34,254 nucleotides of DNA. Origin: a virus. Shown here piece by piece: positions 1 to 6,888 of this stretch. Made by a program: the position numbers and the translations under genes. Under the pieces are notes generated by a model that searched no databases, was not told where the DNA came from, and saw nothing but the letters and a program-made list of their open reading frames with translations. The DNA lies in the IMG/VR virus record IMGVR_UViG_3300042559_000426, positions 1 to 34,254 of that record; one strand, written 5' to 3'. How positions within the stretch are numbered: the stretch's first letter is position 1; each line of letters begins with the position of its first letter.

Positions 1-1216
1 CATTCAGCTCATAGCTGTCGTTTGTCAGGGCCTTTCTCTCATTACGCAAAAACGTCTTAGCTCCAATCTTGATGATGTCTCCATCCATCCCGATGATGGT
101 CTCTTTAGGATCCTCTACAATTGGATTTCCATACTTGTCAAAGAAACCTTCAAGTGCCTCGTATGCGGGGATGAATACCTTATAGAGTCCAGATTTGGTC
201 CTATCGTTATCGTTTCTATCTTTGGGGTCCGAGTTGTAGTACAGATCTCTGTACTGACGACCCCCCTGGTCCAATGGGTTTACTGTAGACCCGACAAGAG
301 CCTTTCCAATAATCTTGCGGCCAATAAGGAGGCAGGTCCTATGTATTCTCCAAGACTCACGTATGTCGCTGGGCTTGAGCCACTTACCAGCCTCATCGAA
401 GAATAATAGATGTGTCTTAGAGCCGTCATATGCGTTGTTGGTTGTATTCTTCCAGTTAATTATAGTGTCGAGTGCCTCTCCACGCTGAGAGGTCTTGTTT
501 GTCTTTGTGATGCGTTTTGCCGGCTCACGGAACGCCAACTCCACACGTGGATTTGTGGTACCATCTTGTATAGGCTTGAAGAAGAATGGATAGGACCTAA
601 AGATAGGAACTACTTTCGACATAAATACAGCCTCCTGTGCGTCAGTTCCAGTCTTGGACATAACACCAAGTAGCTTCTCTTTTACCTGAGTTGCTTCGTC
701 TGTGATGATCGAGCTGCACATATTTGTGTAGCCGGAACGCCTGCATTTCACGTAAATCTGTCCCATACACCTAGGATCAACCTCGCAGGCCATCTGGTGC
801 AGGAACAGCCTACGCTGAAACTCTAGGTACGATGGGTACCCGATGTCTATCCTAGACCACTGCAGAAACATATAGTGGTGTCCTGTGATGTAGGTAGGTT
901 CTCCGTTGTTCATAAACCACACCCCATTCCTTCTGCGATCAAACTCCTTATCAATAATAGGAGAGTAGCGCAGTTGAAACTCACGAGGTGTCTCGTACCA
1001 CTCGTCCATAGACTTGATGGAAAGAAGATCCTTGGGTAGTTCTATACGCCTCCACATTTGGTCAGCCTTCTTCATATCGCTGAACAAGATGTCTTTCTTG
1101 TCCGGTTGCCTTGGAATCTGTATGGTTAGGTCGAACAGCTCTATGATTTCTCCAGCAGAGTTGTCTGGACATATGTTTATTATAGTCTCCTTGTCTACGA
1201 CCTTCAGTCCAGCCAT
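1..1216 (-). CDS. terL: Terminase large subunit, ATPase part (C-terminus beyond window)
   Basis: DNA-packaging motor ATPase that pumps the genome into the prohead. Reading leftward from ATG at 1216 gives 405 codons with no stop before the edge, so the gene is cut off. Visible are a deviant Walker A (VKCRRSGYTN, about residues 156-165), Walker B (LLFFDEA, about 270-276) and a downstream GST coupling-type motif (LVGSTVNP). This order is that of the TerL N-terminal ATPase; the RNase H-like nuclease half would lie left of the window. The start overlaps the stop of the upstream gene (TAATG), so the two are co-transcribed. Seen: motifs and open frame. Inferred: function. Bacteroidota-phage TerLs commonly have this RR-containing P-loop. 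Confidence 0.88.
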   Translation of the reverse strand, partial: MAGLKVVDKETIINICPDNSAGEIIELFDLTIQIPRQPDKKDILFSDMKKADQMWRRIELPKDLLSIKSMDEWYETPREFQLRYSPIIDKEFDRRRNGVWFMNNGEPTYITGHHYMFLQWSRIDIGYPSYLEFQRRLFLHQMACEVDPRCMGQIYVKCRRSGYTNMCSSIITDEATQVKEKLLGVMSKTGTDAQEAVFMSKVVPIFRSYPFFFKPIQDGTTNPRVELAFREPAKRITKTNKTSQRGEALDTIINWKNTTNNAYDGSKTHLLFFDEAGKWLKPSDIRESWRIHRTCLLIGRKIIGKALVGSTVNPLDQGGRQYRDLYYNSDPKDRNDNDRTKSGLYKVFIPAYEALEGFFDKYGNPIVEDPKETIIGMDGDIIKIGAKTFLRNERKALTNDSYELN

Positions 1217-1524
1217 TATCCTTTTATTTTGCGCTCGGCAAAGCCGGCCTTAAAGTCTCTTTCCTCAGATACCTCATCGTTGTCTTCAAGTGAGCGAATA
1301 AGCTCTTCAAGTCGCTGCCTCTCCTGAATCAATTCACGTGCGTCAATAACAGACTGCTTGATAGCACTAAGCTCTGCCTTCCTGGGTGAACCTGTAAGTT
1401 CCGGGTCTACAGGCTTACGGATCTCATCGATTAGCCCATTGATTGCCTGCTCCATAGAAGACAACAGCCTACGTGCCGCATCTACCGTGGTGAATTTACT
1501 TGATGGCGCTTTCATCTGTGACAA
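1216..1524 (-). CDS. Small helical protein directly upstream of terL (possible small terminase)
   Basis: A 102-aa, charged, largely helical protein with heptad-like stretches in its middle and C-terminal part (ELIQERQRLEELIRSLED). Its stop overlaps the terL start by one base and its own start overlaps the upstream GroES-like gene by 29 nt; an alternative ATG at 1515 shortens that overlap. A small helical protein coupled to terL is where TerS usually sits, but no DNA-binding helix-turn-helix can be recognised, so the TerS idea rests on position only. Confidence 0.6.
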   Translation of the reverse strand: MSQMKAPSSKFTTVDAARRLLSSMEQAINGLIDEIRKPVDPELTGSPRKAELSAIKQSVIDARELIQERQRLEELIRSLEDNDEVSEERDFKAGFAERKIKG

Positions 1525-2095
1525 ACATCAGGTGATTAAACATCATACGCCACACCTTCTTTCCGTCTACATCCATAGAGTAGTCAGCATTCTTCTCGAA
1601 GCGCACGATATCTCCCTTGTATACTCCGTTCTCGTTTAGGAATGGAGAATCTGACCACACTCGGCCAAACTCATTTACTACCTCTTCTGTCTGGATGATT
1701 TCAATGATGTCACTCTTAGTCTTGCTAGGCTGTTCTACTGGCTCTACAAATACCCAGTCTGTCATCATATGGATGGTTCCTGTGTCTTTCTTCTTGTAGG
1801 CGTAGCACTGCGTCCCAAATCCACCTTCAGGGTTGTATACCACCTTGTACAAGTGCTTCTCTCTGTCGATGCACTGCGCTCCGTTGTAGTCCATTACGTG
1901 GTGGTGAATGAACAGCATATCCCCAACCTCGGCACCAGTCTGATACTTTAGTGGTACTGCTACGATTTCAGCGTAGTTAATGCGGTGCTCAAACTCGTTG
2001 AACTTAGTTTCCAAGTAGATTTCCTGCCCTCCGATTGTTGTTGTGTCTTTTACACGTTTAGGTAAATAGACGATAAAGTCATATAGTGGTTTCAT
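1496..2095 (-). CDS. GroES-like co-chaperonin
   Basis: 199 aa. The C-terminal ~45 residues (VYKGDIVRFEKNADYSMDV, then KKVWRMMFNHLMFV) follow the GroES pattern GD-x-V-x-F...G...l...yliM...dilav. The N-terminus (MKPLYDFIVYLPKRV, later GGQEIYL and AEIVAVPL) resembles the first strands of Cpn10. GroES is about 97 aa, so this protein is double length, with a long insertion between the halves or two degenerate domains. Phage co-chaperonins such as T4 gp31 replace host GroES to fold the major capsid protein; its place among terminase and virion genes fits that role. The fold is my reading of the pattern and no mobile-loop IVL motif is obvious. Confidence 0.6.
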   Translation of the reverse strand: MKPLYDFIVYLPKRVKDTTTIGGQEIYLETKFNEFEHRINYAEIVAVPLKYQTGAEVGDMLFIHHHVMDYNGAQCIDREKHLYKVVYNPEGGFGTQCYAYKKKDTGTIHMMTDWVFVEPVEQPSKTKSDIIEIIQTEEVVNEFGRVWSDSPFLNENGVYKGDIVRFEKNADYSMDVDGKKVWRMMFNHLMFVTDESAIK

Positions 2096-2124
2096 TCCAG
2101 TAAGTAAATTAAATTTGTTTTTTT

Positions 2125-2361
2125 CTAGAAGTTGCAGTCGAACTCGACCACTACAGGCATACCCTCGATACGCTTCCAGATCATCTGAGCACCATCCTCG
2201 TCTTGGATGTAGATGGCATATCTGCGTTCGTTGTGCATATGCAGGTACTTGTCGTCGAGTACAATTGCGGACACGGTATGTGCCCCAGCTTTCTGGCCGA
2301 TATAGTAGGCCATCGCCTTCATCGGATCTGGCCCGATGACGATCTTTCTGATGATTTCCAT
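2125..2361 (-). CDS. Conserved-looking small phage protein, unknown function
   Basis: 78 aa, mixed alpha/beta by composition, with no transmembrane segment and no catalytic motif I can name. It lies in the leftward operon between the GroES-like gene and a 93-aa protein, with short gaps (29 and 10 nt). The start follows an A/T-rich leader (TTAAAAACAACGTT then ATG), which supports ATG at 2361. Probably a minor structural or assembly factor by location only. Confidence 0.7.
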   Translation of the reverse strand: MEIIRKIVIGPDPMKAMAYYIGQKAGAHTVSAIVLDDKYLHMHNERRYAIYIQDEDGAQMIWKRIEGMPVVVEFDCNF

Positions 2362-2371
2362 AACGTTGTTT

Positions 2372-2653
2372 TTAATTAATGTCTAACTTGTCGATGTCGG
2401 TAAAGTCAATCCTGCTGTCTTCGCTTGACTCAACAGCGTCCACAACTAGGTCAAGCATATCTGCAATTACCTCTACGTTGTTATTTGACAGCTCGATATA
2501 GGCTTGTCCCTTATCGGAACCTGTCTTCTGGTAGGATACAACTACGAGCATCTCTACCTCATCGCCCATACCTGATTCTTCAATTCTGTTCTTCAGTTCC
2601 TGGTTCTGCTCGTTTACAAACATAAACAGATCCGTGTAGTCTTTAAATTTCAT
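2372..2653 (-). CDS. Small acidic protein, unknown function
   Basis: 93 aa, acidic (many D/E, C-terminus DIDKLDIN), with a helical N-terminus (FVNEQNQELKNRIEE) and a central beta-rich stretch (EMLVVVSYQK). It starts 9 nt after the fibre-like gene, so it is translated from the same leftward message that begins near 3916. No recognisable domain; a chaperone or assembly role for the neighbouring fibre-like protein would be a guess from position. Confidence 0.7.
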   Translation of the reverse strand: MKFKDYTDLFMFVNEQNQELKNRIEESGMGDEVEMLVVVSYQKTGSDKGQAYIELSNNNVEVIADMLDLVVDAVESSEDSRIDFTDIDKLDIN

Positions 2654-2662
2654 ATTGATGTA

Positions 2663-3898
2663 TTAAGCGTATGATGCAATTAGCTTAACGTCTGCTCTAA
2701 AACGTCCTGTCTCTCCAGATGTATTGTTGATGGTAAAATTAACTATACCTGCTCCATTTGAATACCATCTAAATGAAAAACCACCACTGCCTGCTGGCTG
2801 GTTCCAACCTACGCCTTGGTAGTAGTAAATTTCTTCTGCACCAGGCACAGCTGTAAAGCCTACGCTGTCAAAGAATGTAGTACATCTTCCAATTCTAAAC
2901 TTTGAATTTGAATCGTTATACAGTACATACTCGATAATTGCGCCCTTATAGAATCCAGATGCGTTGTCGATGGTAATCATTGTCTGAACACCACCTCCAG
3001 TTGCAGATCCAAATGATAGGGCTAGGTTCTGTACCTCTGCCTCTCCGCTAAAGTTCTGCGAACCTGATGTCTTGTAGATAGTTGCAGAGTAGGATGAGGA
3101 CTCTTTTACGGCACTTGTGATACCAGAGAATCTTACGGTACGAGCTCCTGCGTTTCCACTCAGTGAGAAGTCTGTACTTCCACCAAATACTCCAGCATTA
3201 TTGAACTGGATGTTTCCCTGAGCTCCACCGGGAGGAGTTGACACCTCGTCTGCGATGTGGGCTGTAAGTTCTGCGATAGTAGTATACCCAAATTCAGCAG
3301 TTGAATCTGTATACAAACCGATATATGGGTTAGTAGTCAAGTCCAGCATACCACCAGACCAGTTATTCATAGCCTCTAGAGAGAAGGTACCAGTAAGTGA
3401 ATCGTACAGGATAGGCGTTACTGCAGTGAATACGGGGTCGTCAGAGAAGTACTGGCGTAGTGTCTCGATAGAGATACCCTTATATTGCGTGGCAGAGGTA
3501 TCGTAGATAAGGAGGCCATCGTTCTGGCTGATTTCGTCAAAGGCTAGCTGCGACAGAACACCAGTAGACAGCAAACTTACTACGTTAGCTGTGTAGTTGA
3601 TTGGAGATGCGGCGCTGAAGATAGCGTTGGAAGAAAATGCGTTAGCTCCAAGCTCTCTGGTGACGAGTTTATTGGTACCATCGATAAAGATTCCAGTAAG
3701 CTCTGCGTTATCTACAGATGGGGCTGTGGTAAAATACTGGTCACCATTCACCTCGATGGAGGTTGTGCCAAGCTTTAGTGCGGAGTCGTTTCCAAGTCCG
3801 TCCTCGATTGTCTGCCTGGTAGATGACAGGGTAGATGTCTCTGTCTTCAACAGCTTCGTGTAGCCGTCTTTTACCCTTACTGAAGTTAAGCTCGCCAT
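2663..3898 (-). CDS. Tail-fibre / receptor-binding-like structural protein
   Basis: 411 aa rich in Ser, Thr, Gly, Asn and Ala with few charged residues, as in beta-rich fibre proteins. The segment PPGGAQGNIQFNNAGVFGG (about residues 222-240) is the G-x-x-G-x-I-Q-(F/Y)-N-x-x-G-x-F-G-G pattern that recurs in phage tail fibres and host-recognition proteins. The C-terminal ~150 residues have alternating hydrophobic/polar beta pattern and aromatic residues, consistent with a trimeric tip domain. First gene of a leftward operon; ATG at 3898 lies 18 nt from the end of a good -7 element (TATATTTG, 3923-3916). The structural call is strong, the exact fibre type is not. Confidence 0.7.
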   Translation of the reverse strand: MASLTSVRVKDGYTKLLKTETSTLSSTRQTIEDGLGNDSALKLGTTSIEVNGDQYFTTAPSVDNAELTGIFIDGTNKLVTRELGANAFSSNAIFSAASPINYTANVVSLLSTGVLSQLAFDEISQNDGLLIYDTSATQYKGISIETLRQYFSDDPVFTAVTPILYDSLTGTFSLEAMNNWSGGMLDLTTNPYIGLYTDSTAEFGYTTIAELTAHIADEVSTPPGGAQGNIQFNNAGVFGGSTDFSLSGNAGARTVRFSGITSAVKESSSYSATIYKTSGSQNFSGEAEVQNLALSFGSATGGGVQTMITIDNASGFYKGAIIEYVLYNDSNSKFRIGRCTTFFDSVGFTAVPGAEEIYYYQGVGWNQPAGSGGFSFRWYSNGAGIVNFTINNTSGETGRFRADVKLIASYA

Positions 3899-3905
3899 TA
3901 TCTCG

Positions 3906-3923
3906 TATTTTTGTACAAATATA
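3906..3923. promoter_or_regulatory. Overlapping divergent -7 elements around a palindrome
   Basis: The plus strand carries TATTTTTG (3906-3913) and the minus strand TATATTTG (3923-3916); both match the Bacteroidota -7 consensus TAnnTTTG. They share the perfect 10-bp palindrome TTTGTACAAA (3910-3919). The leftward one serves the fibre operon (ATG 3898), the rightward one the winged-helix gene (ATG 3923 or 3935, nearly leaderless). The -33 boxes are weak on both sides. Confidence 0.65.
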
Positions 3924-4420
3924 TGAAATTAAGTATGAAGCGTTTTCGTAAACACCCTTCCAAGAAGTTCCGAGAGTTCTCTAAAGCAGACCCTGAGAAG
4001 ATTGGAGTGAGCTACTGCAGTAACCTTGCATCGGCTGTTGGTGACTACCGTGATGATCGAAAGCTGTCCTTTGCCCACATAGCCTTTATGTTGTGGGCGT
4101 ATGAGTACGAGTTCTTCACCATCCCCTACGCATCTAAGCGTTCTGGTTTCTCTGAGAGCTATATACGTGGAAAGGTTCTGCCTACCATACGTGCATACGG
4201 ACTTATAGATATTATGTACAGCAGGAGAAATGAGGGCATCACTATGGAGCAGCTGGCTATGCGTAACATCGAAAAAGAGGTGTACAGCAATCGGTACTCC
4301 TTGACTCAGAAGGGTAAGTTACACGTGCAGGACTTCTACAAGAAACTGGAGGGCAAGTCCGCCATCAAGAGAAAGAAGTACTGGCTGATAGGTGGGCAGA
4401 TTGTAGACCCACAGAGATAG
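3923..4420 (+). CDS. Winged-helix DNA-binding protein, putative transcription regulator
   Basis: 165 aa from ATG 3923 (an in-frame TTG at 3911 would lie inside the promoter; ATG 3935 is also possible). The N-terminus is basic (KRFRKHPSKKFREF). The middle reads like a MarR/PadR-type winged helix: FAHIAFMLWAYE, then SKRSGFSESYIRGKVLPTIR as the helix-turn-helix, a YGLIDIM strand and an RYSLTQKGK wing/C-helix signature. It is the only rightward gene in the left block, sits opposite the fibre-operon promoter, and its stop is one base from the stop of the converging gene at 4422. This suggests a regulator of late transcription, perhaps of its own divergent promoter. Fold moderately supported, role inferred. 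Confidence 0.6.
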   Translation: MKLSMKRFRKHPSKKFREFSKADPEKIGVSYCSNLASAVGDYRDDRKLSFAHIAFMLWAYEYEFFTIPYASKRSGFSESYIRGKVLPTIRAYGLIDIMYSRRNEGITMEQLAMRNIEKEVYSNRYSLTQKGKLHVQDFYKKLEGKSAIKRKKYWLIGGQIVDPQR

Positions 4421-4421
4421 C

Positions 4422-4649
4422 CTACTTCTTACTCCGGTTCCTCTTCGCAGATATAAACTTAGCCTCATCGTGGTCGTAGTCTAAACCGTCACCATTGCCG
4501 TAGGTACCTGCCTTTCTATTCATCTTATTCAAGAACGCTCTGTACTTCTTACGCTCCTCTGACTTGTTATACTCACGCTGGTACTCTCTGCGCTTCTCCG
4601 CAGCTTCTGGGTTCTCCTTGTAGTACTTGGAGGTCTTACTTACTTTCAT
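4422..4649 (-). CDS. Small basic phage protein with GxYGNxDGLDxxH motif
   Basis: 75 aa, Lys/Arg-rich. The N-terminal half is a charged helix (EKRREYQREYNKSEERKKYR). It is followed by NRKAGTYGNGDGLDYDHD, a signature shared by small proteins of many marine and Bacteroidota phages, and a basic tail (SAKRNRSKK). The DGLDYDH part vaguely recalls HNH nucleases but the fold is too short for an active nuclease. Ends one base from the converging winged-helix gene and overlaps the next gene upstream by 14 nt. Probably a virion-associated nucleic-acid-binding protein. Confidence 0.7.
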   Translation of the reverse strand: MKVSKTSKYYKENPEAAEKRREYQREYNKSEERKKYRAFLNKMNRKAGTYGNGDGLDYDHDEAKFISAKRNRSKK

Positions 4650-4776
4650 TTTTAATTTTCTTTTCAGCTTCTAACATAGCCTTAGTAGGCTTCTTTCCAG
4701 AGCCCTTGTTAGCACGGATATTATCCCACAGCCCTCTCTTTGAGTAGGTGCCGTCTGCTCTTTTGATTAGTTTCAT
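4636..4776 (-). CDS. 46-aa basic protein of the KRADGTYSKRGLWDNIR type
   Basis: Short leftward ORF of 46 codons plus stop (ATG 4776-4774, TAA 4638-4636). The protein starts KLIKRADGTYSKRGLWDNIR, continues with ANKGSGKKPTKAML and ends in a charged helix. The G(L)WDNIR and GSGKKPT signatures occur in small late proteins of many Bacteroidota phages. Start and stop overlap neighbours (4 nt and 14 nt), typical of translational coupling. Function unknown. Confidence 0.65.
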   Translation of the reverse strand: MKLIKRADGTYSKRGLWDNIRANKGSGKKPTKAMLEAEKKIKNESK

Positions 4777-4940
4777 TGGTGCTTCTCTTTGATCCTGAAC
4801 GATGCCTCTAGGCTAGCTCCCTCGTGGGGGACGAACTTGCCCTCGTGCTTCATTAGGAAGTAACGGCCCTTCTCGGACATCCAGTGGTATCCCTCTGGTG
4901 CCGTTACCATCATCTTGTTATTCTTCTTGGTGATCTTCAT
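4773..4940 (-). CDS. 55-aa small protein, unknown function
   Basis: ATG 4940-4938, TGA 4775-4773. The sequence begins KITKKNNKMMVTAPEGYHWM and contains GRYFLMKHEGKFVPHEGAS. It resembles short proteins in other phages that begin with a basic strand and an APEGYHWM-type turn. ATGA overlaps at both ends tie it to the 57-aa and 46-aa genes. Function not recognised. Confidence 0.6.
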   Translation of the reverse strand: MKITKKNNKMMVTAPEGYHWMSEKGRYFLMKHEGKFVPHEGASLEASFRIKEKHQ

Positions 4941-5110
4941 TCCTCCTCGGAGTAGTAGCAGGCTTTGATCTTGTAGTGGGTAGGCTGTTCTTTTCCTACT
5001 TTAACTGCAGCCATCACTTGCTTGACAGCTTCATCCAGGGTCATAGCCTTCACTTCTACCATACGGCCAGACTCCATATAGCCTCCTTCGTTGTACTTCT
5101 TGATCTTCAT
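4937..5110 (-). CDS. 57-aa small protein, unknown function
   Basis: ATG 5110-5108, TGA 4939-4937. It begins KIKKYNEGGYMESGRMVEV, has a helical middle and ends KIKACYYSEEE. The next gene's ATG overlaps its TGA, and GAGGA precedes that ATG, one of the few Shine-Dalgarno-like sequences in this window. Function unknown; a component of the leftward small-protein operon. Confidence 0.6.
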   Translation of the reverse strand: MKIKKYNEGGYMESGRMVEVKAMTLDEAVKQVMAAVKVGKEQPTHYKIKACYYSEEE

Positions 5111-5265
5111 TTCTTCATCATTTTAAAGTCCTTACCCGTGATCTTACCATCCTGGTCCTTGTCCATCTTTACCTGACCACCTGTGAGGTATTTCTTCATC
5201 ATACCGCCCATACCATACTTGGGCATCATCTTACCCCCTGCGGAGTATTTCTTATTGCACTTCAT
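5107..5265 (-). CDS. 52-aa Gly/Met-rich protein with one EF-hand-type loop
   Basis: ATG 5265-5263, TGA 5109-5107. The N-terminal half is Gly/Met/Lys-rich (YSAGGKMMPKYGMGGMMKKY). The C-terminal part holds DKDQDGKITGKD, which matches the EF-hand calcium loop at positions 1, 3, 5, 6 (Gly), 8 (Ile) and 12 (Asp instead of Glu), followed by FKMMKK. EF-hand-like loops occur in small virion proteins of some phages. Calcium binding is a prediction from the motif; a lone EF-hand would need to dimerise or pair with a partner. Confidence 0.6.
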   Translation of the reverse strand: MKCNKKYSAGGKMMPKYGMGGMMKKYLTGGQVKMDKDQDGKITGKDFKMMKK

Positions 5266-5268
5266 AAC

Positions 5269-5604
5269 TTACTTCTTTTTAGCTTTTTTCATAATCTTAA
5301 ACGCCTGCTTTCTCAGGTACTTCGCCTCTGCGCTAGGTCCATCTCCTGATGGAAACATAGCCTGCACGAGTGGATCGTATCTGTCGTGCTTCATAGGATC
5401 GTATGCTGCCTCTTTAGGCTTTCCTGCAAACGTGTCCTGGTAGTAGTTGATAACAGACTTCATCTGCTCAGGGTCTCTCTGGTACTTCTTGTTAGAGGCC
5501 GGTGACTTCACCTTCAGGTCTTCTGAGAACGCCATAATCTCGGTAGGGATATTGGGTGTGCGTTTCACCATAGGTGACTTAGCTCCCTTCTTTACGGTTT
5601 TCAT
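5269..5604 (-). CDS. Small basic protein, unknown function
   Basis: 111 aa, Lys-rich at both ends (MKTVKKGAKSPMVKR; C-terminus KIMKKAKKK), with few hydrophobic runs. Contains DPEQMKSVINYYQDTF and MKHDRYDPLVQAMFPSGDG. No domain recognised. It starts just inside the end of the 222-aa gene (4-nt overlap) and ends 3 nt before the 52-aa gene start, so it belongs to the leftward operon from 6742. A virion or DNA-condensing role is plausible from charge only. Confidence 0.65.
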   Translation of the reverse strand: MKTVKKGAKSPMVKRTPNIPTEIMAFSEDLKVKSPASNKKYQRDPEQMKSVINYYQDTFAGKPKEAAYDPMKHDRYDPLVQAMFPSGDGPSAEAKYLRKQAFKIMKKAKKK

Positions 5605-6269
5605 TTCTTCTTTGCGTTAGTGCGTTCTAATCGTTTCATAGCGTATCCAAAAGCCTTCTGTGAGTTGATCTCACGTCTAGTGGCGTATGTATCTCTCTTG
5701 CTTAGTGTACGGTCTTTCAGCGCCTGCTCACGTGGTGAGGCATCTGAAGCTGTTCCTCTCCTGATGTACCGTATATCTTGGTTTAGATTCTTCTTGCTGG
5801 TCTTGTACATATAGTTCTTATCACCAGACTTGTAGGAGACATCCGCCCCCTTCTTGCACTTAGGATCTTCTCCAACCATACAGGTAGAGGTAGATTGATC
5901 TCCAGAGTCTCTTCTGTCCTTATATATAGCCTTCATAGTGGCGCTGATCTCTGGACTCTTTCTCTGGGAATTTTTCTTGTTCTCTTCTATCTTGGCGATG
6001 GTCTTTTTCAGCTTCTTCTCACGTGCCAGTCTCTCTGTCTTGAACTTGTCAAAGACCTCACCTGAGTACAGCTCTGAACCAGATCCCATATTAAGTGTCG
6101 TGGTCTCTTTCTCAGTCGGAGCTACCTTGTCCCACGTCTTATCTCTCTGGAGCGTTTCCTTAACAACTTCCATATTGGGGTTGTTAATCATCTCCTTAGC
6201 TTCCTTGCGTGAAACACCCTTCTTAGCGAAAGCGTATCTGATGCCTTTTACCTTTGGCTTGTTAGTCAT
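5601..6269 (-). CDS. Basic protein, paralogue of the neighbouring 158-aa protein
   Basis: 222 aa, strongly basic and hydrophilic, probably poorly ordered. The first ~25 residues (KPKVKGIRYAFAKKGVSRKE) and a later block (IRYIRRGTASDASPREQALK) match the protein encoded at 6266-6742 in the same order, so the two are diverged copies. A Cys pair (TCMVGEDPKCKKG) is present only in this copy. 4-nt overlaps with both neighbours show coupling. Likely a DNA-associated virion or internal protein, by charge and location; no known domain. Confidence 0.65.
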   Translation of the reverse strand: MTNKPKVKGIRYAFAKKGVSRKEAKEMINNPNMEVVKETLQRDKTWDKVAPTEKETTTLNMGSGSELYSGEVFDKFKTERLAREKKLKKTIAKIEENKKNSQRKSPEISATMKAIYKDRRDSGDQSTSTCMVGEDPKCKKGADVSYKSGDKNYMYKTSKKNLNQDIRYIRRGTASDASPREQALKDRTLSKRDTYATRREINSQKAFGYAMKRLERTNAKKK

Positions 6270-6742
6270 TTCATACGGGTGTTATACTTTCTACGCATCT
6301 TCTGATTGTAGGACACTAGGTCGTTAAAAGTACGCCTTGTATTGCCTTCCTTGTTTCTTTCTACAGCAGCCTGTGCCATAAACTTCTCCCCCTCTGTAGC
6401 ATTGGAGGCTGTTCCCCTTCTGACAACCTTGATGTCTTTTCTCTCCTGAGCTCTAGCTGCCCTAGATCTATACTTTGTCGGGAGGCTTATATCTACCCCG
6501 ATCTCGTTTATAGTCAGTTTAGCAGGCTTACGTTTGTTTAGGCGCTCCTCTTGGAATGCCTTAAAGTCCTCTACAGTCTTTCCAGTGGGTCTTTCCACAT
6601 ACTCTCCCCTTCTGGTTTTCATCTGGGCGAGCTTCTCCTGGTCAGCAGCACGAAGCATATCCTTAGCCTCAGACCTGGATACACCCTTCTTAGCTAGGGC
6701 GTACCTGAGTCCAGATACTTTAGGAGTCTTGTTCGTCTTCAT
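6266..6742 (-). CDS. Basic protein, first gene of leftward operon, paralogue of 222-aa protein
   Basis: 158 aa, Lys/Arg-rich. The N-terminus TPKVSGLRYALAKKGVSRSE and the block VVRRGTASNATEGEKF align with the downstream 222-aa protein. The gene starts 19 nt from the end of a TATATTTG -7 element on the minus strand (6768-6761), the same geometry as the fibre operon at 3898. The run of overlapping genes from here to 4422 suggests one message. Function unknown. Confidence 0.65.
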   Translation of the reverse strand: MKTNKTPKVSGLRYALAKKGVSRSEAKDMLRAADQEKLAQMKTRRGEYVERPTGKTVEDFKAFQEERLNKRKPAKLTINEIGVDISLPTKYRSRAARAQERKDIKVVRRGTASNATEGEKFMAQAAVERNKEGNTRRTFNDLVSYNQKMRRKYNTRMK

Positions 6743-6760
6743 AACTTGTCTTTAGAGATA

Positions 6761-6768
6761 CAAATATA
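6761..6768 (-). promoter_or_regulatory. Leftward promoter -7 element
   Basis: Minus-strand TATATTTG, a match to TAnnTTTG, followed by GTA exactly as at the fibre-operon promoter (3923-3916). It drives the leftward small-basic-protein operon starting at 6742. A TTG box at the usual spacing is missing (only a TTA at about N18), so activation by a phage factor is possible. Confidence 0.55.
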
Positions 6769-6801
6769 CATACTTTTGAGACTTGTAAGGGACTCTATGG
6801 G

Positions 6802-6841
6802 GTGATAGATAAAATCTATTAAGATACCCTTTGTGATAGAT
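6802..6841. repeat. 9-bp direct repeat GTGATAGAT with adjacent inverted repeat
   Basis: GTGATAGAT occurs at 6802-6810 and 6833-6841, starts 31 bp apart (about three helical turns). The first copy runs into TAGATAAAATCTA, a 5-bp inverted repeat with a 3-nt spacer. The pair lies between the leftward -7 element and the rightward promoter, a natural place for an operator. Two copies only, so chance is possible. Confidence 0.35.
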
Positions 6842-6857
6842 TTTCTTTAAAGCGTAC

Positions 6858-6888
6858 TTGCATATATCATTTTTTTCTTGTAACTTAG
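6858..6888 (+). promoter_or_regulatory. Rightward promoter without an adjacent gene
   Basis: TTG (6858-6860), 20-nt spacer, TAACTTAG (6881-6888; one mismatch to TAnnTTTG). The layout equals that at 15776-15806, which also precedes a copy of the GC-rich hairpin. Transcription would begin near 6893 into sequence with no convincing ORF, which suggests an untranslated RNA or a very long leader. Confidence 0.4.

Noticed and set aside
4422-4649. Active HNH endonuclease
   Set aside because: Only a DGLDYDH fragment recalls HNH; the second His/Asn half of the motif is missing in 75 residues.
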